From positions 107,138 to 171,137 of the forward strand of contig JALHMG010000006.1 in NCBI GenBank assembly GCA_022844135.1: a DNA stretch of 64,000 nucleotides, read 5' to 3'. The position numbers and the translations under genes were made by a program. Under the pieces are notes generated by a model, which saw only the letters and a list, made by a program, of their open reading frames with translations, ran no database searches and was not told where the DNA came from. The DNA is from Lysobacterales bacterium (GTDB lineage: Bacteria; Pseudomonadota; Gammaproteobacteria; Xanthomonadales; SZUA-5). Positions 43,536 through 52,056 of this stretch are shown one piece after another; position 1 is the stretch's first letter, and the number at the start of each line of letters is the position of its first letter.

Positions 43536-44408
43536 GTGGAGACGCGCGCCGATCGCCATCGAGCCTTGATGTACGCGGTCGGCGTGCATGCGATCGCCGC
43601 TTCGTTGCTGTTTCTCGGCCTCGACTGGAATTCGGACGAAGAGGTCAAGATTGCCGGCGCGCCCATCGATGCGGTGCTCGTCGATCTGTCGATTTCTCGC
43701 ACCTTGCCGGCGCCGCCCAAAGCGCAACCGAAACCAGCGCCGAAGGTCGAACCCAAGCCGGCACCGCCGCCACCGCCGCCACCGCCGCAACAGCAGGCAG
43801 CACCCAAGCCGGATCCCGTGACCGACCAACGGCCGGTGTTGCCGACGGTGCCGGACGAAAACGCACTCAGCCTCGAACGCGAGCGCCAGCGGCTGGCCGA
43901 GGAGCAGGAACGTTTGCGCGCCGAGCAGCAGCGCGAAATCGAGCGCATGGAGCAGCTCGAACGCATCCGCAAGGAGCGCGAGCAATTGTCGCAGCAGCAG
44001 AAGCTCGAAGAGGAGCGCTTGAAGCAACTGGAGGCGGCGCGGGCGCGGGACATTCTCACCGCCGCCGCACCAGACCCGGCGCCAACACAAACTGCTGCTG
44101 CTCCGCCGCGCGGCGAAGATGTCGAACCCAATCTGCGCGGCCAGTACTACGGACTGATCCGACAGGTTGTCGAGCAGAACTGGCGCCGCCCCATCAACAC
44201 GCCGCCGGGCGTGCGCTGCCTGCTGCGCGTTCGGCAGATTCCTGGTGGCAATGTTGTCGGCGTCACGATCGGCTCACCCTGTATTGCCGATCCGATGATT
44301 CAGCAATCCATCGTAGACGCTGTTGAGCGCGCGAGCCCGTTGCCCTACGAAGGCTTTGAATCGGTGTTTCAGTCAGCCATTGAACTTGAGTTCCAATACG
44401 ACGGATGA
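43536..44408 (+). CDS. tolA: Tol-Pal system protein TolA
   Basis: This 290-residue protein has one N-terminal membrane helix (YAVGVHAIAASLLFLGL), a proline-rich stretch with a run of about eight prolines, and a long charged helix (residues 105-175, Glu/Arg/Gln rich). The C-terminal TolA domain (YYGLIRQVVEQNWRRP ... RASPLPY) reaches Pal. I chose the GTG at 43536, two bases after the tolR stop; an ATG at 43569 is the alternative. The polyproline run predicts dependence on EF-P, encoded at 9262. Confidence 0.93.
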   Translation: METRADRHRALMYAVGVHAIAASLLFLGLDWNSDEEVKIAGAPIDAVLVDLSISRTLPAPPKAQPKPAPKVEPKPAPPPPPPPPQQQAAPKPDPVTDQRPVLPTVPDENALSLERERQRLAEEQERLRAEQQREIERMEQLERIRKEREQLSQQQKLEEERLKQLEAARARDILTAAAPDPAPTQTAAAPPRGEDVEPNLRGQYYGLIRQVVEQNWRRPINTPPGVRCLLRVRQIPGGNVVGVTIGSPCIADPMIQQSIVDAVERASPLPYEGFESVFQSAIELEFQYDG

Positions 44409-44412
44409 AGAC

Positions 44413-45726
44413 ATGATTCGAATACTGTTTTGTTGCGCAGCACTCATCGCCGCGGCTCAGGTCCCGGCTCAGGAAGCCGGCGATCGGATCATCATCAAGG
44501 ATGGCCGCGAATCGGCACTGCCGATCGCCATCGTGCCCTTCGCCTGGGAAGCGGCGGCAATGCCGGACGGCACCGACGTTGCCCAAGTGATCGCGACTGA
44601 CCTCGACCGCACTGGCGAGTTCAGAACGATGGCGCGCCAGGATTTGCCGCAAATGCCGGCACGCGGCAGCGAGATCAATTTTCAACGCTGGAGCGTGTTC
44701 AAGCAGGACTACATCGTTGTTGGACGCATTCAACAGGCAGAGGTCGGCTTTCGCGTCGAATTCGAGCTGCACGATCTGAAGAATCAGAAGTCCGAACTGG
44801 CTTTTTCTTTACCCGTCCGCCCCGGCGGCTTCCGTGGCGTCGCCCACCAGATCAGCGACATGGTGTACGAGAAGATCACGCGCAAGCGCGGCGCATTCTC
44901 AACGCGCATCGCCTATATCACCAATAAGCGCCAGGCCAACGGCGAGTTCGAATACGCCGTTTGGGTGGCAGATTACGACGGCTTCAACGCCCAATGGATT
45001 ACCAAAGACAACGACCCGTACCTGTCCCCGGCGTGGTCGCCCGACGGCAAGAAGCTGGCGTACGTGAGTTTCGAGCGCAAAGAAGGTCCGGCGATTTACC
45101 TGCACGATCTGGCCACCACGCAGCGCCAGGTGATTACCGCGTTCAAAGGCATTAACGGCGCGCCAGCGTTTTCGCCCGATGGCAGCAGTCTCGTGGTCAC
45201 GCTCTCGCGCAGCGGTAACCCGGAGATCTACACGCTGAATCTGGCCAGCAAGAGCCTGACGCAGTTGACGCGGCACTTTTCGATCGACACCGAAGCGGCC
45301 TGGACGCCCGGTGGCGAGAGCCTGTTGTTCACCTCCGATCGCGCCGGCAAACCGCAGATTTATTCGATGCCCGCCAGCGGCGGTTCACCCACGCGCGTGA
45401 CCAGTGTCGGCGAGTACAACGCAGGCGTTGACGTCAGCTACGATGGCAATCTTTTGGCCATGGTGCAGGGCAATAAGAACGTGTATCGTATTGCGGTTTT
45501 GGATCGCCAGCGTGGGGGCTCGGGGACGGTCCGGCTGATATCGCCAGGGCCATTGGATGAGTCCCCCAGCTTTGCGCCGAACGCCAGTATGGTGCTGTAC
45601 GCCGCTCGCGAGGGGAACCGCGGGGTTCTGTATTCCGCCGCCACCAATGGAACGGTGCGCTCACGGCTTGCCATCGCTGATGGCAATATTCGTGAACCGG
45701 CGTGGGGCCCCTTCAGGCAGCGTTAA
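44413..45726 (+). CDS. tolB: Tol-Pal system beta-propeller protein TolB
   Basis: This 437-residue periplasmic protein has a signal peptide (MIRILFCCAALIAAAQVPAQ), an N-terminal alpha/beta domain and a six-bladed propeller with repeated SPDGKKLAYVS, SPDGSSLVV and WTPGGESLLFTSDRAG units. It binds Pal at the outer membrane. It lies four bases after tolA. The next gene is pal, 73 bases on. Confidence 0.96.
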   Translation: MIRILFCCAALIAAAQVPAQEAGDRIIIKDGRESALPIAIVPFAWEAAAMPDGTDVAQVIATDLDRTGEFRTMARQDLPQMPARGSEINFQRWSVFKQDYIVVGRIQQAEVGFRVEFELHDLKNQKSELAFSLPVRPGGFRGVAHQISDMVYEKITRKRGAFSTRIAYITNKRQANGEFEYAVWVADYDGFNAQWITKDNDPYLSPAWSPDGKKLAYVSFERKEGPAIYLHDLATTQRQVITAFKGINGAPAFSPDGSSLVVTLSRSGNPEIYTLNLASKSLTQLTRHFSIDTEAAWTPGGESLLFTSDRAGKPQIYSMPASGGSPTRVTSVGEYNAGVDVSYDGNLLAMVQGNKNVYRIAVLDRQRGGSGTVRLISPGPLDESPSFAPNASMVLYAAREGNRGVLYSAATNGTVRSRLAIADGNIREPAWGPFRQR

Positions 45727-45799
45727 CATCAACTGATTAAATTGCCGCGCCGAAACTGCTTGCTTGCCCTGCTTGAAATCCATAGGAAGGAAACAACAC

Positions 45800-46318
45800 A
45801 TGAATACCCCCGTCCGTTTGCTCGTGATCGCGATCGCTGCTGTTGGTTTGGGCGCGTGCGCCAAGAAGAACGTTGCTCCGCCGGCCTCCAATCCCACGCC
45901 GCCGCCGGCCCAGCCTTCGACGCAGGCTCCAGCTGGTGAAAGCTGGACCGATCCGACCCTGCTCGACACCAAGGCATGCCTGGTCTCGCGCGTCGCCTAT
46001 TTCGATTACGACCAATCGACGCTGAAGTCCGAAGCGATGGAAATGCTGCAGTGCCACGGCAAGTGGCTGGCCTCGAATCCGGGTGCACGCATCTCGCTGG
46101 AAGGCCACGCCGATGAGCGCGGCACGCCGGAATACAACCTGGGTCTGGGCGAGCGCCGCGGCAACTCGGTGCGCGATCTGCTCCTGGCCAACGGCGGTCG
46201 CAGCGAGCAAGTCTCCGTGATCTCTTACGGCGAAGAGCGCCCGACCTGCACGGAATCCGACGAAAGCTGCTTCGCGAAGAACCGTCGCGCGGAAATCGTC
46301 TACACCGCCAAGCAGTAA
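45800..46318 (+). CDS. pal: peptidoglycan-associated lipoprotein Pal
   Basis: This 172-residue lipoprotein has lipobox LGACAKK, a proline-rich linker and an OmpA-like domain with VAYFDYDQSTL, LEGHADERGTPEYNLGLGERR and SYGEERP, which binds diaminopimelate in peptidoglycan. AGGAAGG, 9 bases before the ATG at 45800, is a good Shine-Dalgarno sequence. It holds the outer membrane to the wall and is the target of TolA and TolB. Confidence 0.97.
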   Translation: MNTPVRLLVIAIAAVGLGACAKKNVAPPASNPTPPPAQPSTQAPAGESWTDPTLLDTKACLVSRVAYFDYDQSTLKSEAMEMLQCHGKWLASNPGARISLEGHADERGTPEYNLGLGERRGNSVRDLLLANGGRSEQVSVISYGEERPTCTESDESCFAKNRRAEIVYTAKQ

Positions 46319-46335
46319 TTCGCTGAACGCGAATC

Positions 46336-46366
46336 GCCGACGCGGCGCGCACGCGCCGCTGTCGGC
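46336..46366 (+). terminator. hairpin after pal
   Basis: GCCGAC plus CGGCGC pairs with GCGCCG plus GTCGGC around a GCAC loop, with one internal asymmetry, beginning 17 bases after the pal stop. No T-run follows, so it may act as an attenuator or mRNA stabiliser between pal and cpoB rather than a full terminator. Confidence 0.45.
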
Positions 46367-46416
46367 ACTAAAATGACAGTTCAATGGCGCCAAGCCACGA
46401 TTGAACGAGGAATACG

Positions 46417-47295
46417 ATGATCGACGCACGCAGCATCAAGCATCGATCCCTGACGGCGGCCCTGTTGGCCGCCGTATTGTTTTCGGGATCCGCATTTTCC
46501 CAGGGCCGCCTCAGTCTCGCCGAACGCGTCGAGCAATTGGAGCGGCAGGCGCAGGGCAGCACCGAGGGCGGCACCATGACCGAACTCACCATGCGCAATC
46601 AGGAATTGCAGGCCGAAGTTCAAACCCTTCGCGGCTTGGTGGAAAGCCAGACCTTCGAAATCCAGAACCTCGAAAAGCAACTCAAGAATCAATACCTCGA
46701 TCTCGACTCGCGTTTGCAGCGCCTGGAAGGCGGCGGCATGACCGTGCCGGCGCGACCGACGACCAGTGCGCCGATCCAGGCACCAGCGCCGGAGCAGCTT
46801 GGCGGCGATGAGCCGGTGATGAGTGCCCCGGAAACGCAGATCACGCGCATCCCGCCCGTGGGTGCTGAAACCGTGGGCGGCGGCGTGGCGGCACCGGCGA
46901 TGGCAAGCGCCGATGAGAAAGCAGCGTACGAGAACGCTTTCGAAGCCCTTAAGCAGGGCCGCTACGCAGAATCGTCGGAGTTATTTGCGGCATTTTTGCA
47001 GCAGTTCCCGGACGGCGAGTTCGCCGGCAATGCGACCTACTGGCTCGGCGAGTCGTATTACGTGACGCAGAACTATGAGATTGCGCTGGAAACGTTCCAG
47101 ACGCTGCTCAGTCGCTTTACCGATAGCCGCAAGGCGCCGGATGCCCTGCTCAAGGTGGGCTACTGCCAGTACGAGCTGGGCGATCCTACGCGCGCTGCAC
47201 GAACGCTCAACGAGGTGATCGATCGCTATCCGGACACGCCGGTGGCGCGACTGGCGCAGGGGCGGCTTCGAGCATTGCGACTCGACGGGCAATAG
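46417..47295 (+). CDS. cpoB: cell division coordinator CpoB (YbgF)
   Basis: This 292-residue periplasmic protein has a signal peptide (ending SGSAFSQG), an N-terminal trimeric coiled coil (LAERVEQLERQAQG ... NLEKQLKNQYLDLDSRLQRLEGG), a linker and C-terminal TPR units (AYENAFEALKQGRYAESSELFAAF and following). It coordinates peptidoglycan synthesis with outer-membrane constriction through TolA. CGAGGAA precedes the ATG. It is in its standard place after pal. Confidence 0.95.
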   Translation: MIDARSIKHRSLTAALLAAVLFSGSAFSQGRLSLAERVEQLERQAQGSTEGGTMTELTMRNQELQAEVQTLRGLVESQTFEIQNLEKQLKNQYLDLDSRLQRLEGGGMTVPARPTTSAPIQAPAPEQLGGDEPVMSAPETQITRIPPVGAETVGGGVAAPAMASADEKAAYENAFEALKQGRYAESSELFAAFLQQFPDGEFAGNATYWLGESYYVTQNYEIALETFQTLLSRFTDSRKAPDALLKVGYCQYELGDPTRAARTLNEVIDRYPDTPVARLAQGRLRALRLDGQ

Positions 47296-47412
47296 TTTCG
47301 AGCGTCGCTGCTTCTGCGCAGAGGATCGCGCCTGCGAGATTCATAGCTGCGGACCATGGGTCCGCGAACCGAAATGCGCGCCCTCGACTTGCGCGGCGCG
47401 CGGCCTGCCGAT

Positions 47413-48054
47413 ATGACCACGCTACGCCTCACGGAAATCTTTCTCTCGATCCAGGGCGAAGCCAACGCGGTCGGCTGGCCGACGGTGTTCGTGCGCCTGA
47501 CCGGTTGCCCGTTGCGCTGCACCTGGTGCGATACGACGTATTCGTTCACAGGCGGCGAAAAATTCGAATTGGAGGACGTGCTCGCGCGCGTGGCCGCCTT
47601 TGGCGTACGCCATGTATGCGTCACCGGCGGAGAACCGTTAGCGCAACGCGCCTGCTTGCCGTTGCTGACCAGCCTGTGCGACCAAGGCTACGCTGTGTCC
47701 TTGGAGACCTCTGGTGCGATCGATGTGTCGGGCGTTGATCCGCGCGTTCACAAAGTCGTCGACATCAAGTGCCCCGGCTCGGGCGAAGTGGCCAAGAACC
47801 GCTACGAGAACCTCGATCATCTGCTGCCGCACGATCAGCTTAAGTTCGTAATCGCCGACCGCGCCGACTACGATTGGTCGGCAGCGCTGCTGCTCGAACG
47901 CGCGCTCGCCGAGCGCTGCACGGTGTTGTTCTCGCCGGTCGCAGACCAGCTCCGCGCCGCCGATCTCGCCGACTGGATCGTCGCCGATCGATTGCCCGTG
48001 CGCTTTCAGATGCAGTTACACAAGGTGCTTTGGGGTAACGCACCCGGACGCTGA
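47413..48054 (+). CDS. queE: 7-carboxy-7-deazaguanine synthase
   Basis: This 213-residue radical-SAM enzyme of the queuosine pathway converts carboxytetrahydropterin to CDG. CPLRCTWCDTTY carries the CX3CX2C iron-sulfur site, LSIQGEANAVG matches the N-terminal family motif, and VTGGEPLAQ the SAM-binding strand. The ATG at 47413 is chosen for a family-like N-terminus. A 7-bp perfect hairpin (GCGGACC/GGTCCGC, 47349-47365) lies upstream of it. queC, its usual partner, is not adjacent here. Confidence 0.94.
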   Translation: MTTLRLTEIFLSIQGEANAVGWPTVFVRLTGCPLRCTWCDTTYSFTGGEKFELEDVLARVAAFGVRHVCVTGGEPLAQRACLPLLTSLCDQGYAVSLETSGAIDVSGVDPRVHKVVDIKCPGSGEVAKNRYENLDHLLPHDQLKFVIADRADYDWSAALLLERALAERCTVLFSPVADQLRAADLADWIVADRLPVRFQMQLHKVLWGNAPGR

Positions 48055-48072
48055 GCGCGGGCTTGACCCAGC

Positions 48073-48996
48073 TTAGCCGCGGCGCGTTGCCATCAGGCTC
48101 ACGGCTGCCGATCCCAGCACCACCGTGAATGCGCCGGCCCAGCCGAGCGCGCCAATACGCTCAGGCGCGATCGCGCCTGGCACTGCCCATGCGAATAGGG
48201 CGACACTGATCACGGTCAGGATCGGGGTCAGTGCCAACACCGCGCTCACGCGCGAGGCCTCCCAATGCGCGAGCGCTTCGGCAAAACACCCGTAGGCCCC
48301 GATGGTGTTGATCGCACAATACGCAATCGCCCACCAATGCACGGCGTCCACGCGCAGCAACTGCGTCGGATGAGAGAGGGGCAGCAACAGGAAGGTTGCT
48401 GCGACATAAATCACCCACAGGATGGCCGCCGAATCGAGCTGTCGCAGCAGCTGCTTTTGCGCCAATGCATAACCCGCCCAGGCAGCCGCCGCAAGCACGA
48501 TCAGCAGTACGCCCAGCCCATAACTCCCGCCGCCGACACGCTGCGACTGTTCGGCGAAAAACAGCAATAACCCGAGCGCGACCGCGCCGTAGCCGCACCA
48601 CTGTTTCAGATTCAGGCGCTCGCGAAAGATCGCCACGCCGCCGATGGCCAGCAGCAAAGGCGCAAGCTGGATCAGAAGCTGCGCGTTCGCAGGCGAGGTG
48701 TAGCCAAGGCCAAACAGATAACCCAGATAGTTACCGATCAATCCCAGCGCCGCGATCGCCAATAGCAGCCATGCACTGCCCTTCAAGCCACGAAAACGTT
48801 TCAGCCCACCACGCCACGCCAGCCACACGCCGATGACGATGCTCGCCACCAGAAAGCGAAACCAGGTCAGCGTCACCGCATCGACCACTTCGAGCGCGAG
48901 CTTGAGCGCCAGCGGCAACGTCGCCCAGAAGAAAGCGGTCGCCAGTGCCAGGGCTAACCCCAGGCGCCAGCGACCGCTGGTCTGGTGAAGTGCCAT
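48073..48996 (-). CDS. EamA/DMT-family transporter
   Basis: This 307-residue protein has ten predicted helices in two EamA halves, with FFWATLPLALKLALE at the first helix and ALTPILTVISVALFAW in the second half. Such proteins export metabolites or amino acids; no substrate can be read. It is convergent with queE, 18 bases away. The 175 bases between its start (48996) and the patatin gene hold the two divergent promoters, but no clear boxes were found. Confidence 0.88.
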   Translation of the reverse strand: MALHQTSGRWRLGLALALATAFFWATLPLALKLALEVVDAVTLTWFRFLVASIVIGVWLAWRGGLKRFRGLKGSAWLLLAIAALGLIGNYLGYLFGLGYTSPANAQLLIQLAPLLLAIGGVAIFRERLNLKQWCGYGAVALGLLLFFAEQSQRVGGGSYGLGVLLIVLAAAAWAGYALAQKQLLRQLDSAAILWVIYVAATFLLLPLSHPTQLLRVDAVHWWAIAYCAINTIGAYGCFAEALAHWEASRVSAVLALTPILTVISVALFAWAVPGAIAPERIGALGWAGAFTVVLGSAAVSLMATRRG

Positions 48997-49171
48997 CGGA
49001 ATCCTTCGAAAAATCCACGTGCGTTACCCGCAATGACCGGGCGTTCGCCATCGCAGCGGCCGAAAGCCTCGGCGAGTCGTGACGTCGGCGGATCGTAAGT
49101 GAACTTCCGATCGGCCGCAATCGGTGTTCGCGACGTTGACCACTGGCAGATCGATGCGCAAACTCCGCGTC

Positions 49172-50896
49172 ATGTCCGCCCATCAACGCCGCGCTGATGT
49201 TCTCGCCCGAGTAGCGCACTTGCCGCTGTTCGCCGGCCTGGATCGGCGCTCGCTGGTGCGTGTGGCCGATGAGTTGCAGTGGATTGCGCTACCGGGTGGC
49301 GCAGAATTGTTCGCGGAGAACGATCCGCCGGACGCCGTGTACGTGTTGGTCGCCGGATCGCTAGGCGCCTTTCGCATGGTCGAAGGGCAATTGAAACTGC
49401 TTGGCCGTGTGCAGCCCGGCGAGACGGTGGGCGAGATGGCTTTGCTGAGCGGCCATGTGCGCACCGCCACCGTGCGTGCGCTGCGCGATTCGGAAGTGGT
49501 GCGCTTTTCGCTCGATGGCTTCGAGCGCCTCGCCAAACTCCATCCAGACGCAATGCTCGCGATCGCGCGTGTTGCGGTGGAGCGCCTGGAACGCTCGATG
49601 GAGGGCAAGCGCCAGGACCCGGCACCGCGCACGCTGGCGATATTAGCGGCGCATCCGGGGCTGGATTTGCATCCGCTGGTCGAACGCCTGGGCTACGCGC
49701 TGGCGCGCTTTGGCACTGTGGCGGCCGTAGACATCAGGAACGGGCGCGAGGCGACGATTTCCGAGCTGCACGATATCGAATCCGATCACGACACGGTGTT
49801 GTACATCGGCGCAGACGACATCGCCTGGAATGAGCGCTGCAGGCGCCAGGCGGACGCGCTGGTCGTCGTCGCCGATGCGCGCGAGCCCGCGGTGGCGATC
49901 GAAGCCGAGCGCGCGACGGATGGCTACCAGGCGACGTTGCTGGTGATCATGCATCCAGGGCGCATCGTGCCCGGCGCGGCGCGCGCGTGGCGCACGCGGC
50001 TCGGCATCGAGCAGCACTTGCACGTACGCGATGGCAACGATATCGATCGGCTGGCGAGGCATCTGGCGCATCGCGCTGTGGGCGTGGTGTTTTCCGGCGG
50101 CGGCGCGCGCGGCTTCGCGCATATCGGCGCCATTCGCGCACTGCGCGAAGCGGGCTTGACCATCGATTCGGTGGGCGGCACGTCGATCGGCTCGCTGATG
50201 GCGGCAGCGGTGGCGCTCGAATGGGAAGACGAAATTCTCGCGAGCTGTTTTCAGCGCTCTTTCGTTGCCACCAATCCGCTGTCGGACTACACGCTGCCGC
50301 TGATCGCTTTGGTGGCCGGCCGCAAAGCGTCGCGACTGCTGCGCCGCGAATTCGGCGAGGGCGATATCGAAGATCTGCCGTTGCCGTTTTATGCGGTGTC
50401 GGCCGATCTGGCCGATGGCCGAAGCGTCGTGCATCGCACCGGCCCCTTGTGGCGCGCGCTCCGCGCGTCGATCGCGATTCCGGGCGTGCTGCCGCCGGTG
50501 TGCCAGGGCGGCAAAGTGCTGGTCGATGGCGGCGTGATCGACAACTTACCGATCGCCGCGATGCGCAGACGCCATCACGGTCCAGTCATCGGCATCGATA
50601 TCGCCGGTCACCATGCGCTGGCGACAGAGTTCGACGAGACCGATTTGCCGTCTGCGTGGGCATTGCTGATGGCACGCTGGCGTGGACACCCCAAACGCCC
50701 CGGCATTCTGCGCATTTTGCTGCGCGCCGGGATGGTCAATTCGGCCAGCACGGCCGAAGCGAACGCCGCCATGAGCGATCTGATGATCAAACCGCCGGTC
50801 GATAGCATCGATCTCCTGGCGTGGCAGCGCTTCGAAGACGCCATCGCCGCCGGCTATGCGCACACCCGCGAGGCGCTGGCAAAAGCAACGCTTTGA
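49172..50896 (+). CDS. NTE-type patatin phospholipase with cyclic-nucleotide-binding domain
   Basis: This 574-residue protein has an N-terminal cNMP-binding fold at about residues 15-130 (LPLFAGLDRRSL ... PGETVGEMALLSG ... RTATVRAL) and a patatin domain from about 300 with oxyanion loop GGGARG, nucleophile GTSIGS and DGG with the catalytic Asp. This is the layout of bacterial neuropathy-target-esterase proteins, which hydrolyse lysophospholipids. The middle region holds a degenerate Rossmann-like segment. The ATG at 49172 fits the domain boundary; 49124 is an alternative. Confidence 0.88.
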   Translation: MSAHQRRADVLARVAHLPLFAGLDRRSLVRVADELQWIALPGGAELFAENDPPDAVYVLVAGSLGAFRMVEGQLKLLGRVQPGETVGEMALLSGHVRTATVRALRDSEVVRFSLDGFERLAKLHPDAMLAIARVAVERLERSMEGKRQDPAPRTLAILAAHPGLDLHPLVERLGYALARFGTVAAVDIRNGREATISELHDIESDHDTVLYIGADDIAWNERCRRQADALVVVADAREPAVAIEAERATDGYQATLLVIMHPGRIVPGAARAWRTRLGIEQHLHVRDGNDIDRLARHLAHRAVGVVFSGGGARGFAHIGAIRALREAGLTIDSVGGTSIGSLMAAAVALEWEDEILASCFQRSFVATNPLSDYTLPLIALVAGRKASRLLRREFGEGDIEDLPLPFYAVSADLADGRSVVHRTGPLWRALRASIAIPGVLPPVCQGGKVLVDGGVIDNLPIAAMRRRHHGPVIGIDIAGHHALATEFDETDLPSAWALLMARWRGHPKRPGILRILLRAGMVNSASTAEANAAMSDLMIKPPVDSIDLLAWQRFEDAIAAGYAHTREALAKATL

Positions 50897-50936
50897 GCCG
50901 GACCTTTGCGGCCGCAAAAAACTGCCCGCCGGTGAC

Positions 50937-51263
50937 TCAGCGCAGCAAGCTGACCCGCCCAATGAGTATGTCTTTGAACATCACCCAGTCGCCCATCAGG
51001 CTCCACAGCGGATGCTTGAATGTGGCAGGTTTGTTCTTCTCGAAAACGAAGTGGCCGATCCACGCGAAGCCATAGCCCATCAGCGGCACTGCCGCCAGCC
51101 ACCAGGCGTTGCCGCTCGCCAACGCCAAGGCGATCAAGCCGAGCACGCCTGCGCTACCGACGAAGTGAAGCCGGCGACAGTTCACGTCGCGATGCTCCGA
51201 CAGGTAGTACGGATAGAACTCGGCGAAACTGGAAAAAGCGCGATACGGAACGGCTTCGATCAT
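50937..51263 (-). CDS. Mpo1-like / DUF962 membrane protein
   Basis: This 108-residue protein has two or three hydrophobic helices and the family pattern FYPYYLSEHRDVNCRRLHFVGS ... GYGFAWIGHFVFEKNKPATF. The His residues correspond to those conserved in Mpo1, a yeast Fe-dependent dioxygenase of fatty-acid alpha-oxidation. The bacterial role is unproven. The ATG at 51263 is preferred over 51275. It is convergent with the patatin gene. Confidence 0.85.
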   Translation of the reverse strand: MIEAVPYRAFSSFAEFYPYYLSEHRDVNCRRLHFVGSAGVLGLIALALASGNAWWLAAVPLMGYGFAWIGHFVFEKNKPATFKHPLWSLMGDWVMFKDILIGRVSLLR

Positions 51264-51386
51264 GGCGGCGGGCACAACGGGCGATGCGAGGATCGTCGCT
51301 CAGCATCGGCTCGGCGTCAACGAGCGCTTTCGACCTGCGTTTGAGTTCAGCACCGGCACTGATGCCGGATCAATCGGAGCGATGCC

Positions 51387-51797
51387 ATGAACAAATTGGT
51401 CGTACTTACACTGAGCGCAGCCCTCGCGTTAGGCGGATCGATCGCCATCGCCACAGTTCCCACCGGCACGCTGCTTGCCGGCGCCAGCGCCGATAGCAGC
51501 GTACGCGGCGAGCGCCTGCAAGCGCGGATGCAAGCGCGCATGGCTGCGTTGGGCGATCCCGCACGCGTGGCGATGGCGCAAATGCGCTGGATCGAGCGAA
51601 TCTACTTGAAGCAGAACCAACCAGACGCCGCGCAGGCGATGTATCGCGATGTGCTCAAGCGCACCAACGATCCGACACTGCGCAACTTCGCCAATGCCCG
51701 ACTGGCCCGAGTCGCCGCGTGGCAACCGCGCGACCTCGGTGCCGCGCTGGCGGAACTCAAGCGCGGGCTGGATGAGAGTTTGGCGCAGGTACGTTAG
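51387..51797 (+). CDS. small exported helical protein
   Basis: This 136-residue protein has a probable signal peptide (MNKLVVLTLSAALALGGSIAIA). The rest is helical, with a TPR-like pair (AMYRDVLKRTNDPTLRNFANARLARV). It is not recognised beyond this. It is alone on its strand between Mpo1-like and M13 genes, followed by a repeat element at 51828-51994. Confidence 0.5.
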   Translation: MNKLVVLTLSAALALGGSIAIATVPTGTLLAGASADSSVRGERLQARMQARMAALGDPARVAMAQMRWIERIYLKQNQPDAAQAMYRDVLKRTNDPTLRNFANARLARVAAWQPRDLGAALAELKRGLDESLAQVR

Positions 51798-51827
51798 GGC
51801 TTTAGAGGCTGAGCAGCAAAGGCATCT

Positions 51828-51994
51828 CACACGAGGGCACGAAGACACGAATTAGCTGAGTTATCGGCCCTGGTTTTCTTCGTATCTTGGTGTCCTCGGA
51901 TGCGGCTTCAGCGCGTGGCGCGATGAAACGTCGGTCGCAGTTCACGGATAAAGCCGATCACTCGTGTCTTGGTGCCTTCGTGAGTGCCTTCGCT
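51828..51994. repeat. imperfect inverted repeat of octamer type between convergent genes
   Basis: The left arm (51828-51851) reads CACACGAGGGCACGAAGACA. The right arm (51960-51994) has TCGTGTCTTGGTGCCTTCGT then GAGTGCCTTCGC. A further partial arm lies at 51878-51898 (CTTCGTATCTTGGTGTCCTC). The words GAGGGCAC and GAAGACAC link it to the perfect element at 28669-28819. It sits between two genes pointing at each other. The 259-base gap has no gene. Confidence 0.6.
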
Positions 51995-52056
51995 TAGCGT
52001 TGAAACCTGTCAGGACACCAGCGCGGGCGCGACAAAACGCGCCCCTGCGCCGCGCG

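Noticed and set aside
47296..47412. tRNA or preQ1 riboswitch before queE
   Set aside because: Only a 7-bp hairpin with an ATG loop (47349-47365) is present; no tRNA arms or preQ1 pseudoknot pattern.
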